A DNA stretch of 16,354 nucleotides. Source: Saccoglossus kowalevskii. Lineage: Eukaryota > Hemichordata > Enteropneusta > Harrimaniidae. The notes under the pieces were generated by a model, which saw nothing but the letters and a program-made list of their open reading frames with translations, was not told the DNA's origin and made no database searches. This document shows, one piece after another, positions 1 through 8,879 of this stretch. Positions within the stretch are counted from its first letter, which is position 1, and every line of letters starts with the position of its first letter. The translations under genes and the position numbers were made by a program. Location: positions 33,967 to 50,320 of the forward strand of contig NW_003116962.1 of the NCBI RefSeq assembly GCF_000003605.2, in the 5' to 3' direction.

Positions 1-945
1 CATCATGTAAGCTGCATAGATGAGGATGGTACATGAAAATCATGCAAATATATGCTAATAAGCTGCATGGATGAGGATGGTACATGAAAATCATGCAAAT
101 ATATGCTAATTAGCTGCATGGATGTGGCGGGTACACAAAAATCATGCAAATATATGCTAATTAACTGCATGGATGGGGTGTAGACACAAAAATCATGCAA
201 ATATATGCTAATTAGCTGCATGGATGAGGAAGGTACACAAAAATGCAAATATATGCTAATTAGCTTCATGGATATAGAAGGTACACAAAAATCATGCAAA
301 TATATGCTAATAAGCTGCATAGATGAGGATGGTACGTGAAAATCATGCAAATATATGCTAATAAGCTGCATGGATGAGGATGGTACACAAATCATGCAAA
401 TATATGCTAATTAGCTGCATGGATGTGGCGGGTACACAAAAATCATGCAAATATATGCTAATTAACTGCATGGATGGGGTGTAGACACAAAAATCATGCA
501 AATATATGCTAATTAGCTGCATGGATGAGGATGGTACACAAAAATGCAAATATATGCTAATTAGCTTCATGGATATAGAAGGTACACAAAAATCATGCAA
601 ATATATGCTAATAAGCTGCATAGATGAGGATGGTACATGAAAATCATGCAAATATATGCTAATAAGCTGCATGGATGAGGATGGTACATGGAAATCATGC
701 AATTATATGCTAATTAACTGCATGGATGTGGATGGTACACAAATCATGCAAATGTGCTAATTAGCTGCATGGATTTGGTTGGTACATGAAATTCATGCAA
801 ATGTATGCTAATTAGCTGCATGGATTTGGTTGGTATGTGAAAATGAAAATCATGCAAATATATGCTAATTAACTGCATGGATGGGGTGGATACACAAAAA
901 TCATGCAAATATATGCTTCTTAGCTGCATGGGTATGAAGTTACCC
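1..945. repeat. 51-bp minisatellite, block 1 (about 18 units)
   Basis: Tandem units of about 51 bp run from the window edge to about 945. A typical unit has CATGCAAAT, then ATATGCTAAT, then TAGCTGCATGGATG, then a variable GGTACAC/GGTACATG segment. Because 51 is a multiple of three, the minus strand stays open for long stretches as a 17-residue repeat (core MQLISIYLHDF), but it is broken where units carry small deletions. Unit variants recur in the same order: about 8-309 is followed by 310-610 with an offset of 301 bp (six units minus five deleted bases), and a partial third copy starts near 611. This is a higher-order repeat. The array probably continues left of the window. Confidence 0.95.
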
Positions 946-1005
946 CAGAGGTCAAATAGAGGTCACTGGGTCAAATGGAGAATAGGGCCGCCCAGAGAAT
1001 AATAT
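946..1005. other. Non-minisatellite spacer with AGGTCA direct repeats
   Basis: This unique segment separates the two minisatellite blocks. It contains AGGTCA at 949-954, AGGTCA at 960-965 and GGGTCA at 968-973, all in the same orientation, giving spacings of 5 and 2 bases. It also contains the GC-rich GGGCCGCCC near 986-995. The half-sites match the nuclear-receptor consensus, but function is not shown. Confidence 0.6.
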
Positions 1006-1436
1006 GGATATGGAGGTACACAGAAATCATTCAAATATATGCTAATTAGATTGATGGATTTGGTAGATACACAAAAATCATGCAAATATAAGCTAATTAG
1101 CTGTATGGATAAGGATGGTACATGAAAATCTTGCAAATATATGTTAATTAGCTGCATGGATATAGAAGGTACATGAAAATCATGCAAATGTATGCTAATT
1201 AGCTGCATGGATTTGGTTGGTACATGAAAATCATGCAAATATATGCTAATTAGATTGATGGATTTGGTAGATGCACACAAATCATGCACATATAAGCTAA
1301 TTAGCTGTATGGATAAGGATGGTACATGAAAGTCTTGCAAATATATGTTAATTAGATGTATGGATATAGAAGGTACATACAAATTCTGCAAATATGTGCT
1401 AATTAGCTGCATGGATATGGAAGGTACACAAAAATT
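1006..1436. repeat. 51-bp minisatellite, block 2 (about 8 units)
   Basis: This is the same family as block 1, with more diverged units. The ATTAGATTGATGG variant recurs at about 1046 and 1250, a distance of 204 bp or four units, so this block has its own four-unit higher-order repeat. The minus-strand frame stays open through the block, as expected from the 51-bp period. The array ends abruptly at about 1436, where module A sequence begins at TTCGATTCAAAATGG. Confidence 0.93.
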
Positions 1437-2130
1437 CGATTCAAAATGGCAGACTGGCAGCCATCTTTTTTTTTGAAAATGTTGTATTTTGGACATGCTT
1501 TGTCAGTTTTCATTTACACTTGGTACATAGATTATACACGTTAGGATACATGTCCATAACAATTTCTTTCGCAATTGGATCAACGATGGCCGACTGGCAG
1601 GCATCTTGTTTTGGTTTTTTTAAATGTGGTATCTTGCACATGCTTTGTCAGTATTCTTTCAAATTTGGCGCATACTTTATACATGTAAGGATACATGTCC
1701 ATGTCACTTTGTTTCATAATCAGATTAATGATGGCCGAATAATGGCTGTTTTTATTTGTGGCCATATAATATCTCTGTCACCCATGTATCATTTTCATTT
1801 TCATTGATATTTAGCATGTCATAAATGGATACATGTCCATGTCAATTCAATTTGCAATTTGAAGAAATATGGCAGACTGGTGGCCATCTTGTTTGTTTAA
1901 AATGTGATAACTTGGACATGCTTTCACTTGTGATCTATATTTTCTTTGCCTTGTCTTAAACCGGAGGGGTAGTCACGCAACACATGTTCGAATTTATGTA
2001 AATAAACTTTCTGTTGTATACATCACTTGGGACTCAAGTTTCAAGGACAATCCCTCCACTTTAATATGACGAGCACAAAGAGACCTTTCAAAAATTTAAC
2101 AGGGACTGTGTCATTTTCAATGACTTGTTT
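1437..2130. repeat. Dispersed repeat module A, copy 1
   Basis: There are four sub-repeats of about 140 bp, marked by GGCAGAC, GGCCGAC, GGCCGAA and GGCAGAC near 1446, 1588, 1732 and 1870. Each carries an ATGGC-(about 10 nt)-GCCAT type inverted motif, and two carry the phrase GGATACATGTCC. A unique tail (about 2011-2130) ends in AACAGGGACTGTGTCATTTT and is nearly the same as 4738-4866. The short reading frames here are incidental, because the same bases occur in other repeats in other contexts. The transposon class is not recognised. Confidence 0.8.
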
Positions 2131-2795
2131 AGTTTGAAGCCTCCCATCAAGAGAAAGTTCACATTCAGTTTGTTCTGTTTGTTGAATTAATTTGCATATT
2201 AAAGAACTTATTGTTAGTGTACATAAGAAACTCCTATGTATATTGTCTCGCTTATTTACTCTTAACTATGTTATCATTTAAGAATATATTTTTACAGGCA
2301 ACTCCTATGTAGTTGGCCTGCCATAATAACTTTTTAATTTGTTACAAGTCCAGCAAGACTGATTGGCCCACTACCCAACTTTCCAACTTATTACAAGCAC
2401 CAGCCTAATTGGTAGCATATACATCTTTCCAACTTATTACAGCCATATCATGACTTATGAAAAAAATAAAACAATACTATTTAAAACATTGTTTTTTTAG
2501 AAAGTTACTTTTATTTTATCAGAACACTCAAGAATGTTATGCAGCTATGGATTATAAGAAGATATATGCAATAGTTCTACATGTTGACACTAGTAGTAAT
2601 TACTCGCAGATAAAAGGTATGTCATCATTAACCCTATTATTTTTCCCACCAAAATTTGTATGTATTTATCATAAAAACTCAAGTGCACGAATTAATAACA
2701 TACAAATACAAATTTGTCTTGTGTGTGAATAAACATTTTGGAACATTCAATGAATTATGATTCATTTTTTTTGCTCCATTGAAAATATACTAGGG
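2131..2795. other. AT-rich non-coding stretch, no gene supported
   Basis: AT-rich sequence follows module A. AACTCCTATGTA occurs at 2229-2240 and again at 2300-2311. A + strand frame of 91 codons at 2457-2732 begins MKKIKQYYLK, but it has no recognisable domain, lies in AT-rich DNA where such frames arise by chance, and has no visible splice or promoter support. An AATAAA lies near its stop. I do not call it a gene. Confidence 0.5.
2338..2450. repeat. Short tandem repeat, about 46-50 bp period
   Basis: CTTTCCAACTTATTACA occurs at 2379-2395 and 2425-2441, 46 bp apart. A third, diverged unit lies upstream (GTTACAAGTCCAGC near 2341), giving roughly 2.5 copies. Confidence 0.6.
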
Positions 2796-3060
2796 GATTG
2801 TCTGTTGTCGTCCTTCTGTCTGTCATCCATCAACAATTAGTTTTCTGACTTCATCTCAAAAAATACTTTCATAACATGAGGTACCTTAACTGGGTGGACC
2901 TCTGTTAGATTTGTTCATTGGTGATGCTATCTTATTTTGGTGAAAAAAACGATTTTTCTGACTTTTTCTCGAAAACTACCTCCTCAATTGCTTTGATACC
3001 TTGTATGTAACATACTTGCCCAGTTGCCCAGAGGCCTCAACATGAAAAATCTGTGAAAGT
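2796..3060. repeat. Degenerate ~113-bp direct repeat
   Basis: TTTTCTGACTT followed by TCTC and an A-rich run occurs at about 2841 and again at about 2954. GGTACC/GATACC phrases follow both. The stretch begins with GGGATTGTCTGTTGTCGTCC, which has the look of a dispersed interspersed repeat. No coding signal is seen. Confidence 0.45.
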
Positions 3061-3159
3061 ATGCTTGAGGACCACCTCAGAAAAGATGAAGAGTTTACTA
3101 CATCATCTACCAAAAAATCCGTGGAAATAATAAATTTCATTTCTTACTCGTTAGGCTTA

Positions 3160-3300
3160 ATTACAGCCCCAAAAAGGCCTTGCCTAAGGGGTCACCCCCA
3201 GGGTGATCACGCACCCGAGGCCTGTAGTTTCTTAATTAGTCCCCGTTCGGACGAAGTCCTAAAACAAGGACTTATAATTCAATTGATTGATGATTGATTC
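3160..3300. other. Structured GC-richer segment with nested inverted repeats
   Basis: AAGTCCT (3254-3260) and AGGACTT (3267-3273) form a 7-bp stem with a 6-nt loop. Just upstream, TTCG-GA-CGAA forms a second small stem, and AGGCCT occurs at about 3176 and 3219. Nearby GGGTCACCCCCAGGGTGATC can also fold. It could be part of a SINE or structured repeat, but no polymerase III box could be assigned confidently. Confidence 0.35.
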
Positions 3301-3330
3301 CCGTCCGTCCGTTCGTGCGTACATGCGTCC

Positions 3331-4560
3331 GTCCGGAGTCATATCTCAGAATCCCTTTGACCGATTCCGTTATTATTCGGATTCCATTATTTGCATGTGC
3401 CTAGTACATTATGTGGGACATATGCACATGCAGTGGTTTAGCGATTCAATTCAAAAAGGCCGACTGGCAGCCATCTTGTTTTTTGAAAATGTTGTATTTT
3501 GGAAATGCTTTGTCAGTTTTCATTCAAACTTGGTACATAGATTATACATGTTAGGATACATGTCCATGACGATTTATTTCACAATTGGATCAAAGATGGT
3601 CGACTGGCAGCCATCTTGTTTTTTGAAAATGTTGTATTTTGGACATGCTTTGTCAGTTTTCATTCAAATTTAGTACATAGATCATACATATTAGGATACA
3701 CGTCCCCGGCCGTTCGTGAGTTCCTGAGTCTGTCCGTCCGTGCGTCAGTCTGTCCAGAGTCATATTTCAGAATCCTGTGAACCGATTCTGTTCATTATTT
3801 GCATGTGCCTAGTACCTTATGTGGGACATATGCACATGCAGTGGTTTAGCGATTCGATTCAAAATGGCCGACTGGCAGCCATCTTGTTTTTTGAAAATGT
3901 TTTGGACATGTTTTGTCAGTTGTCATTCAAACTTGGTACATAGATTATACATGTTAGGATACATGTCCATGACGATTTATTTCACAATTGGATCAAAGAT
4001 GGTCGACTGGCAGCCATCTTGTTTTTTGAAAATGTTGTATTTTGGACATGCTTTGTCAGTTTTCATTCAAATTTAGTACATAGATCATACATATTAGCAT
4101 ACACGTCCCCGGCCGTTCGTGAGTTCCTGAGTCTGTCCGTCCGTGCGTCAGTCTGTCCAGAGTCATATTTCAGAATCCTGTGAACCGATTCTGTTCATTA
4201 TTTGCATGTGCCTAGTACCTTATGTGGGACATATGCACATGCAGTGGTTTAGCGATTCGATTCAAAATGGCCGACTGGCAGCCATCTTGTTTTTTGAAAA
4301 TGTTTTGGACATGTTTTGTCAGTTGTCATTCAAACTTGGTACATAGATTATACATGTTAGGATACATGTCCATGACGATTTATTTCGCAATTGGATCAAA
4401 GATGGTCGACTGGCAGGCATTTTGTTTTTGTTTTTTTATGCGGTATCTTGGACGTGCTCTGTCAGTTTTCATTCAAATATGGCACATACATGTTAGGATG
4501 CATGTCCATGACAATTTGTTTCAAAATCTGGTCAAGGATTGCCGATTGATAGCCATCTGA
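3331..4560. repeat. Dispersed repeat module A, copy 2: three tandem ~400-bp units
   Basis: Units start at the GTCC[GA]GAGTCATAT phrase near 3332, 3752 and 4155, giving lengths of about 420 and 403 bp. Units 2 and 3 are almost identical; one visible difference is TTAGGATACA near 3692 versus TTAGCATACA near 4095. Each unit contains an ATTTGCAT octamer (3389-3396, 3797-3804, 4200-4207) and two ~139-bp sub-repeats with a CAAAATGGC...GCCATCTTG inverted pair. CG-rich (CGTCCGTC)-like runs mark the unit joints. The duplicated short frames found here are by-products of the duplication, not genes. Confidence 0.9.
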
Positions 4561-4866
4561 CTTTTTGGCCTTACTACTATATTTTCCACAATTTATATAC
4601 CATTTTCATTTGTATTTGCCACATACATTATACATATCAGTGTGTTTCATAATCAGATCAATGATGGCCGAATAAGTTTTTATTGTTGGCCATAATGCTA
4701 CTACACGGAACACGTGTTTTGATGTAAATTAACAATCTGTTGTATACGCCACTTGGAACTCAAGTTTCAAGGACACGCTCGCGACAACCCTTCCGCTTTA
4801 ATATGACGAGCACAAAGAGAACCTTCAAAAATTTAACGGGGACTGTGTCATTTTCAATGACTTGTT
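4561..4866. repeat. Module A, copy 2, last sub-repeat and 3' tail
   Basis: The segment matches the end of copy 1. AATGATGGCCGAATAA near 4660 corresponds to 1727-1742. CTGTTGTATAC, then ACTTGG, then CAAGTTTCAAGGACA and TTTAATATGACGAGCACAAA match 2011-2090. Both copies end in a GGGACTGTGTCATTTTCAAT phrase, and similarity then stops, so about 4866 is a likely repeat boundary. Confidence 0.8.
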
Positions 4867-5388
4867 CTCTTTTGTTTCTGGTGCGTGTGGTTCAGGTTTT
4901 TTTTCTCTGCAAGCGTGTACTGGACAAAAGAGGCAGATTACAGTTTGTTCTTGTGGCTTTCCTAGAAATCTAGTGTCTGGTGATCGACTCTGACTCCTGT
5001 CATCACAGTAAGGCCTTTCCATTATTAGAGCCCTAGTTTTGACTGTATTTGTTGAATTGCCAGCTACGTTTGAATTCGCTTTGATTCAATTTTTGGCATG
5101 GTGAATTTACTCATTTTTTTCATGTTTTCATTTCCTGTCCTTTCTTCAATCGCATCATGCTTTATTCATTAAAAAGCCTAAGATCGTGCCAACTAAATTC
5201 GGAACATAAGATATGTTCATCTTGTCACTTAGAGCTGCCAGTTTGGGACCCAAAACATACAGTCGCAAACAGGACTCGAGATTTTGCCTCGACGGAATTT
5301 GTCGTCATTGGCATTTTTGGTCGTGTTAGCACTTTGAGGTGGGGTTGAAGCTGAGGGCAAGCGATCACAAAAAGCTGGTATGCATTGC
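4867..5388. other. Mixed-composition stretch, no gene supported
   Basis: The base composition shifts from AT-rich to balanced. Several 60-80-codon frames exist on both strands, but none shows a recognisable domain. The sequence may contain the 5' end of the retroelement that follows, but I found no terminal repeat to prove it. Confidence 0.4.
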
Positions 5389-5397
5389 TATAAAAGG
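5389..5397 (+). promoter_or_regulatory. TATA-box match upstream of the retroelement
   Basis: TATAAAAGG is a full match to the eukaryotic TATA-box consensus. It lies about 250 bp upstream of the region where retroelement-like coding composition begins. It could be the promoter of that element, but chance matches are common and no start site can be seen. Confidence 0.3.
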
Positions 5398-5639
5398 GAA
5401 ATTCCACAGCCGAAGCTATTGATGTGTCTGTTTTCAATGAGTAAAAAAATCTCTCCCTTTTCTCTTGGTAGCAAGACAAGGCTTGCCTCCTATCACGGAT
5501 TGAGGGAGATGGAGAGTGTCCACGGTCGGACTCCCTGCTCAATGTAGTGGGGTCGACGACTGAGGCAAGACCTTCACAGCCGTTCATCATTAAGGGGAAG
5601 GAGGCATCGGTCGCTACCATTGAAGCATCGACGGCGTGA

Positions 5640-7110
5640 CTTTCTCCCAATGTGAAGTCAGTTTCTCTGTGCGATATTTACCGTGGCGGGCATGTTCCGA
5701 CAAAATCGGTGGAATGCAGTTGCCAGTCACCACGGATACCAACATCGGTATACAGCGTATTCCTGCTTGGGCACTGACATCGATGCCAATACCGAGGTGG
5801 AATTGGTACAGCCTTCAGGGGCTGAACTGGTCCAATCCACCAAGACTTCATTGGTACCAACGCAGTTGCTTGCTTTAAAGGGGCTTCTCCCATGGTGATG
5901 AGATGGCTTGGAAGGCCTGGATGTTAAATCTGGCCTCCAAAGTGAACTCCCTCCTGCAGTCGCGGGGTACGACGCAGGAGGACCGAGGGGATCAGAGTCA
6001 GGTGGGAGGGGGACGGGTCGTACTGCTGCCTGTCCCCCCTCCGCCAGGACTCGGGTCCCATCTGCTCTTTGATCTCTCCTTAAGATGGTCAGGGGGCACA
6101 ACTCACATAAAGTGGGAACGAGAAAATTCACTTCTCCTTTGGAGGAGGACCCCTCTCTGGACGGGGGCGTCCTCTCTGGACGGGGCGCCCTACTCGCCCT
6201 CTGCCATTTCCCCCCAGGCACGGTCAGAGCAGGCTTTGTTACCTTTGTTTCACCAGTCTGCAGAGTGCCCATACTTGTTACTCTGCGTGGGGGGCTCCAG
6301 TGTTGGTACCTCTGTGCAGGGTGGTATGCCATCACTTCCCGAGAGTGGGGGTGCCTTGTTGTCTCACACCCCTTCTTTTTTGGAACAAGCACAGGCTACC
6401 CAGCCAACCGGAGCCCAGTGCTTGGCACGAGACTTTGTTTTCATGTGGGTCGGTGGTGATCCCACCTCTCCGAATGGGGGAGTTGCCTTTGAACATTTTT
6501 GGTTTCATAGGCGCTCCCCTCTTCCACTGCCGACGTGGAGACCATGCCTCTGGGCACCTTCTGTGCCAGAGGGTGATGGAGGGGTGCTTGTACTCTTAGG
6601 GAGACAAGGATGTGAAGACTGATCTTTGATTGGGTTGGTCCTGTCCCATGCCTCCCGTTGGGGATGATGCCCCATCGGGGCTACGCAAACCCTCAACGGG
6701 TCCCTGATTTGGGTTACTCGTGTGGTGCCACAGCCTTCTTAATGGGTTCCCCGCTCGATCCCAATACTAATGTCTTTGTAGAATGGGTCTCCTTGGTTAG
6801 AGCGTCAGCTCACCCTTTTAAGTTCTGGCCACCTGAGTGCTAGACAACGAACCACGATCCTTGGGCAGATGGACCAGTTTTGACTGCGCAGGGAGTCACT
6901 ATGTGCGACATCCTGCAATTCCATACTGCCCTCTTGGCAGGAGCGGTTTTTGTTGAGCGGGAGGCAGTACTGAGTCAGTGCACCTACCCTACTCCAGTGA
7001 GAGACGAGTTTGATGGATGGTGGTACTACTCAGATTCCCCCTTCCATAGTCATTGGGCTCAGCCTCCCTGTCTTCGTCCTCCTAAGCTGGAGTTTGGGGA
7101 GCTCTAGCTC
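5640..7110 (+). pseudogene. Possible gag-like (ORF1) region of the DIRS-like element
   Basis: This GC-rich region precedes the reverse transcriptase, where DIRS elements carry their gag-like ORF. Two + strand frames are longest: 5903-6622 (239 codons, starting MAWKAWMLNLASKVNSLLQ) and 6880-7107 (75 codons, containing ILQFHTALLAGAVFVEREA). The latter, helical and charged, is the kind of sequence seen near the end of DIRS gag-like proteins, but I cannot align it with confidence. No zinc knuckle is visible. A small tandem repeat of CTCTCTGGACGGGG occurs near 6150-6185. The antisense frame at 5727-6392 (221 codons) is judged a shadow of this GC-rich DNA. The assignment rests mainly on position. 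Confidence 0.35.
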
Positions 7111-7261
7111 CAAACCCCCATACGCTCCTCCCCATCGGATCGCGCCTCAAGCAGCACACACCAGCTTGGCACATGAGTGCTACTGACCTCTGGACACTCG
7201 CAGTAGAGTTTCGGTGGTATCAAACTCCTCTATCGTCCTCTGACTCCTCATCTCCCCTCTG

Positions 7262-7860
7262 GTCTTTTACCGAGGGACGAGGTCAATTCTGAGTAGCCAG
7301 CCTTCTGGAGACAAGGTGGTACACCTAGTGGAAAACCCCATTTAAAGGGCTCTATTCCCACATCTTCAAGAGGTTGGGGGTGATGGCTTCCTGTCCTAGA
7401 CCTCAGGCAGCTGAACGATTTGTGGAGCCCAATCGCTTTTGGATGGAAACACCTATTTCCGTACTTCTGTCAGTGCACTCGGGCGATTCGCTGGCGTCGC
7501 TGGAGTTGAGCGATGCATACTTCCACATCCTCATTCACCACTGTTGCAGCCGGTATCTCAGATTCCCTTTAGTGGGCAAGTTTATGAGTATACCGTCCTC
7601 TCTTTTGGTTTGTGCATGGCACTGTACGTCTTCACCGGGATGTGTTTAAACAGATGATCCAGCCAGTCGTCGGTTTTTCTGAACCCATACCTCACTGACT
7701 TGTTTGGGCACAACCGAGACAGGTAGGTGTCAGCGGAGCATGTGCGATTAACGCAAATGCTCCTCCACGAGTTGGGCTTTTTTTAAGTCCAACCCCATAC
7801 CGTCCTACAACCTATTTTTTTCTGGGTATGCAGATTGAAATGTGACAAGGGTTTGTCGGC
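7262..7860 (+). pseudogene. DIRS-like reverse transcriptase remnant
   Basis: The polymerase domain would synthesise element cDNA from RNA. The best frame, 7374-7649, carries FVEPNRFWMETPISVLLSV and then ELSDAYFHI, in which Asp 7512-7514 is the first catalytic aspartate (motif A). Similarity then passes to the adjacent frame with VLSFGLCMA (motif B-like). The motif C position reads YLTDLF at 7688-7705 where DIRS elements have YLDDWL, so one catalytic aspartate is Thr and the following Trp is Leu. EHVRLTQMLLHELGFF and then FLGMQIE follow, interrupted by stops near 7724 and 7785. Upstream, 7320-7380 keeps weak similarity to the entry of the domain in more than one frame. It cannot encode an active enzyme. 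Confidence 0.85.
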
Positions 7861-8420
7861 CCCTCTCAGACGTGGTGCGACTTCTTTGTGAAGCTCGACA
7901 ACCAACTCTGGTCGACGGGATCGGCTTCTATGTGCAAACTGATGCACCTTATTGACAGTATAACTTCAGTTTGTTGTCTAGTTCTGTCAGCAGCTCTCAG
8001 GCCTGGTCCGATTCAGAGGTGCTTGTTGGACTGCTTGGCCCACATGCGGAACCTGAAGTTCAGGGTGCTTTTGTCAGACCAAGTCCTGGCAGCCCTCCCT
8101 TAGTGGAAGGACGCTCGGACCTTGGAGAGGGGAACGCTCCTGGATCTGACTACTCCCTCGCTGACTCTCATTGTGGATGTGTTGTTTCAAGGCTGGGCGG
8201 CCATCTGATGGACCTTCTAGTCCAAATTACGTGGCTGACCACATATGCGGGCCGCCACATCTATTGGTTGGAGTTGCAGACCGTCTTACTAACTCTGAAA
8301 TATTTTGAGAAGGTCGCACATAACCACAGAGTTTTGTCTTTGGACAGACAACATCTCAGTAGTGTTGTACAGCAAGCAGTGGGGATGTGTTTCCCCATGT
8401 TGTTTTAGTTAGCGGAGGAG
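7861..8420 (+). pseudogene. DIRS-like RNase H remnant
   Basis: RNase H would remove the RNA strand from the cDNA hybrid. The recognisable order is preserved across three frames: TLIVDV with the first acidic residue at 8176-8178 and QGWAA after it; WLELQTVLLTLKYF with the second acidic residue at 8271-8273; and LWTDNISVVLYSKQWG, with the TDN motif at 8344-8352. The segment before it (about 7960-8110) matches the connection region in broken form, with LLDCLAHM and a WKDA-like phrase after a stop near 8101. At least two frameshifts separate the catalytic motifs, so the domain is dead. Confidence 0.8.
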
Positions 8421-8429
8421 ATTCTCTTT

Positions 8430-8870
8430 TGATGCCTGGAACCAAGTGGAGCTATGGCTTACCACCTTCCAAGGACGCCCTCTCAAAACGTTTCTTAGAA
8501 CACAGAGTGGCAGATCTCCCAGTGGGTGGTGTATCACCTTTTATTCGTCTCTCTGACAGACCCCGGATGGATCTGTTTGCCAATCACCGGAATACCAAGC
8601 TCCCGGAGACAAGCGCATTTGCCACAGGCGCTCTAGCAATCTCTGGGAGTGCCATGGATGCTTACGTGTTTTCACCCTTCCAACTAGTGAACCAAATGTT
8701 CAAGAAACTGCGACTCAAGCCCACCTGCCTTCTGACACTGGTGGCGCTCAATTGGCCAGTGAAGGTCTGGTCCTATGTTGCTGGACCTTCTAGTCGAGTA
8801 CCCAGGGGAATTGCTGAATCTGTTGTTCCAGCTAGATGGCACTCTCCCGATGCGCCCCACGTTGTCCATC
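8430..8870 (+). pseudogene. Post-RNase H connector (DLFA region) of the DIRS-like element
   Basis: The frame 8387-8989 reads RMDLFANHRNTKLPETSAF near 8561-8617, then AMDAYVFSPFQLVNQMFKKL and a PVKVW phrase near 8755. This is the connector typical of DIRS elements between RNase H and the recombinase, where DLFA, LP, DAF/DAY and a W-P-W pattern are conserved. Just downstream the similarity jumps to the next frame (LLDLLVEYPGELLNLL near 8778-8825), showing a frameshift. This is the longest near-intact piece of the element, about 120 codons. Its role in the living protein is not well defined. Confidence 0.8.
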
Positions 8871-8879
8871 TTCACGAGT

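Noticed and set aside
1-945. CRISPR array
   Set aside because: Units are contiguous 51-bp repeats without unique spacers, and the context is a eukaryotic repeat.
2457-2732. 91-codon + strand ORF as a small gene
   Set aside because: AT-rich, no domain or signal peptide, no promoter or splice evidence.
3740-4560. Duplicated identical 67-codon ORFs and partner frames as possible paralogous genes
   Set aside because: They are copies of the same non-coding repeat and overlap each other in different frames; the identity is explained by the 403-bp duplication.
5225-5650. 141-codon minus-strand ORF
   Set aside because: No domain, no neighbour support and mixed composition; it could not be distinguished from chance.
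5727-6392. 221-codon minus-strand ORF
   Set aside because: It lies in GC-rich retroelement DNA where stops are rare, has no recognisable domain, is Pro/Arg/Ser-rich, and is antisense to the element.
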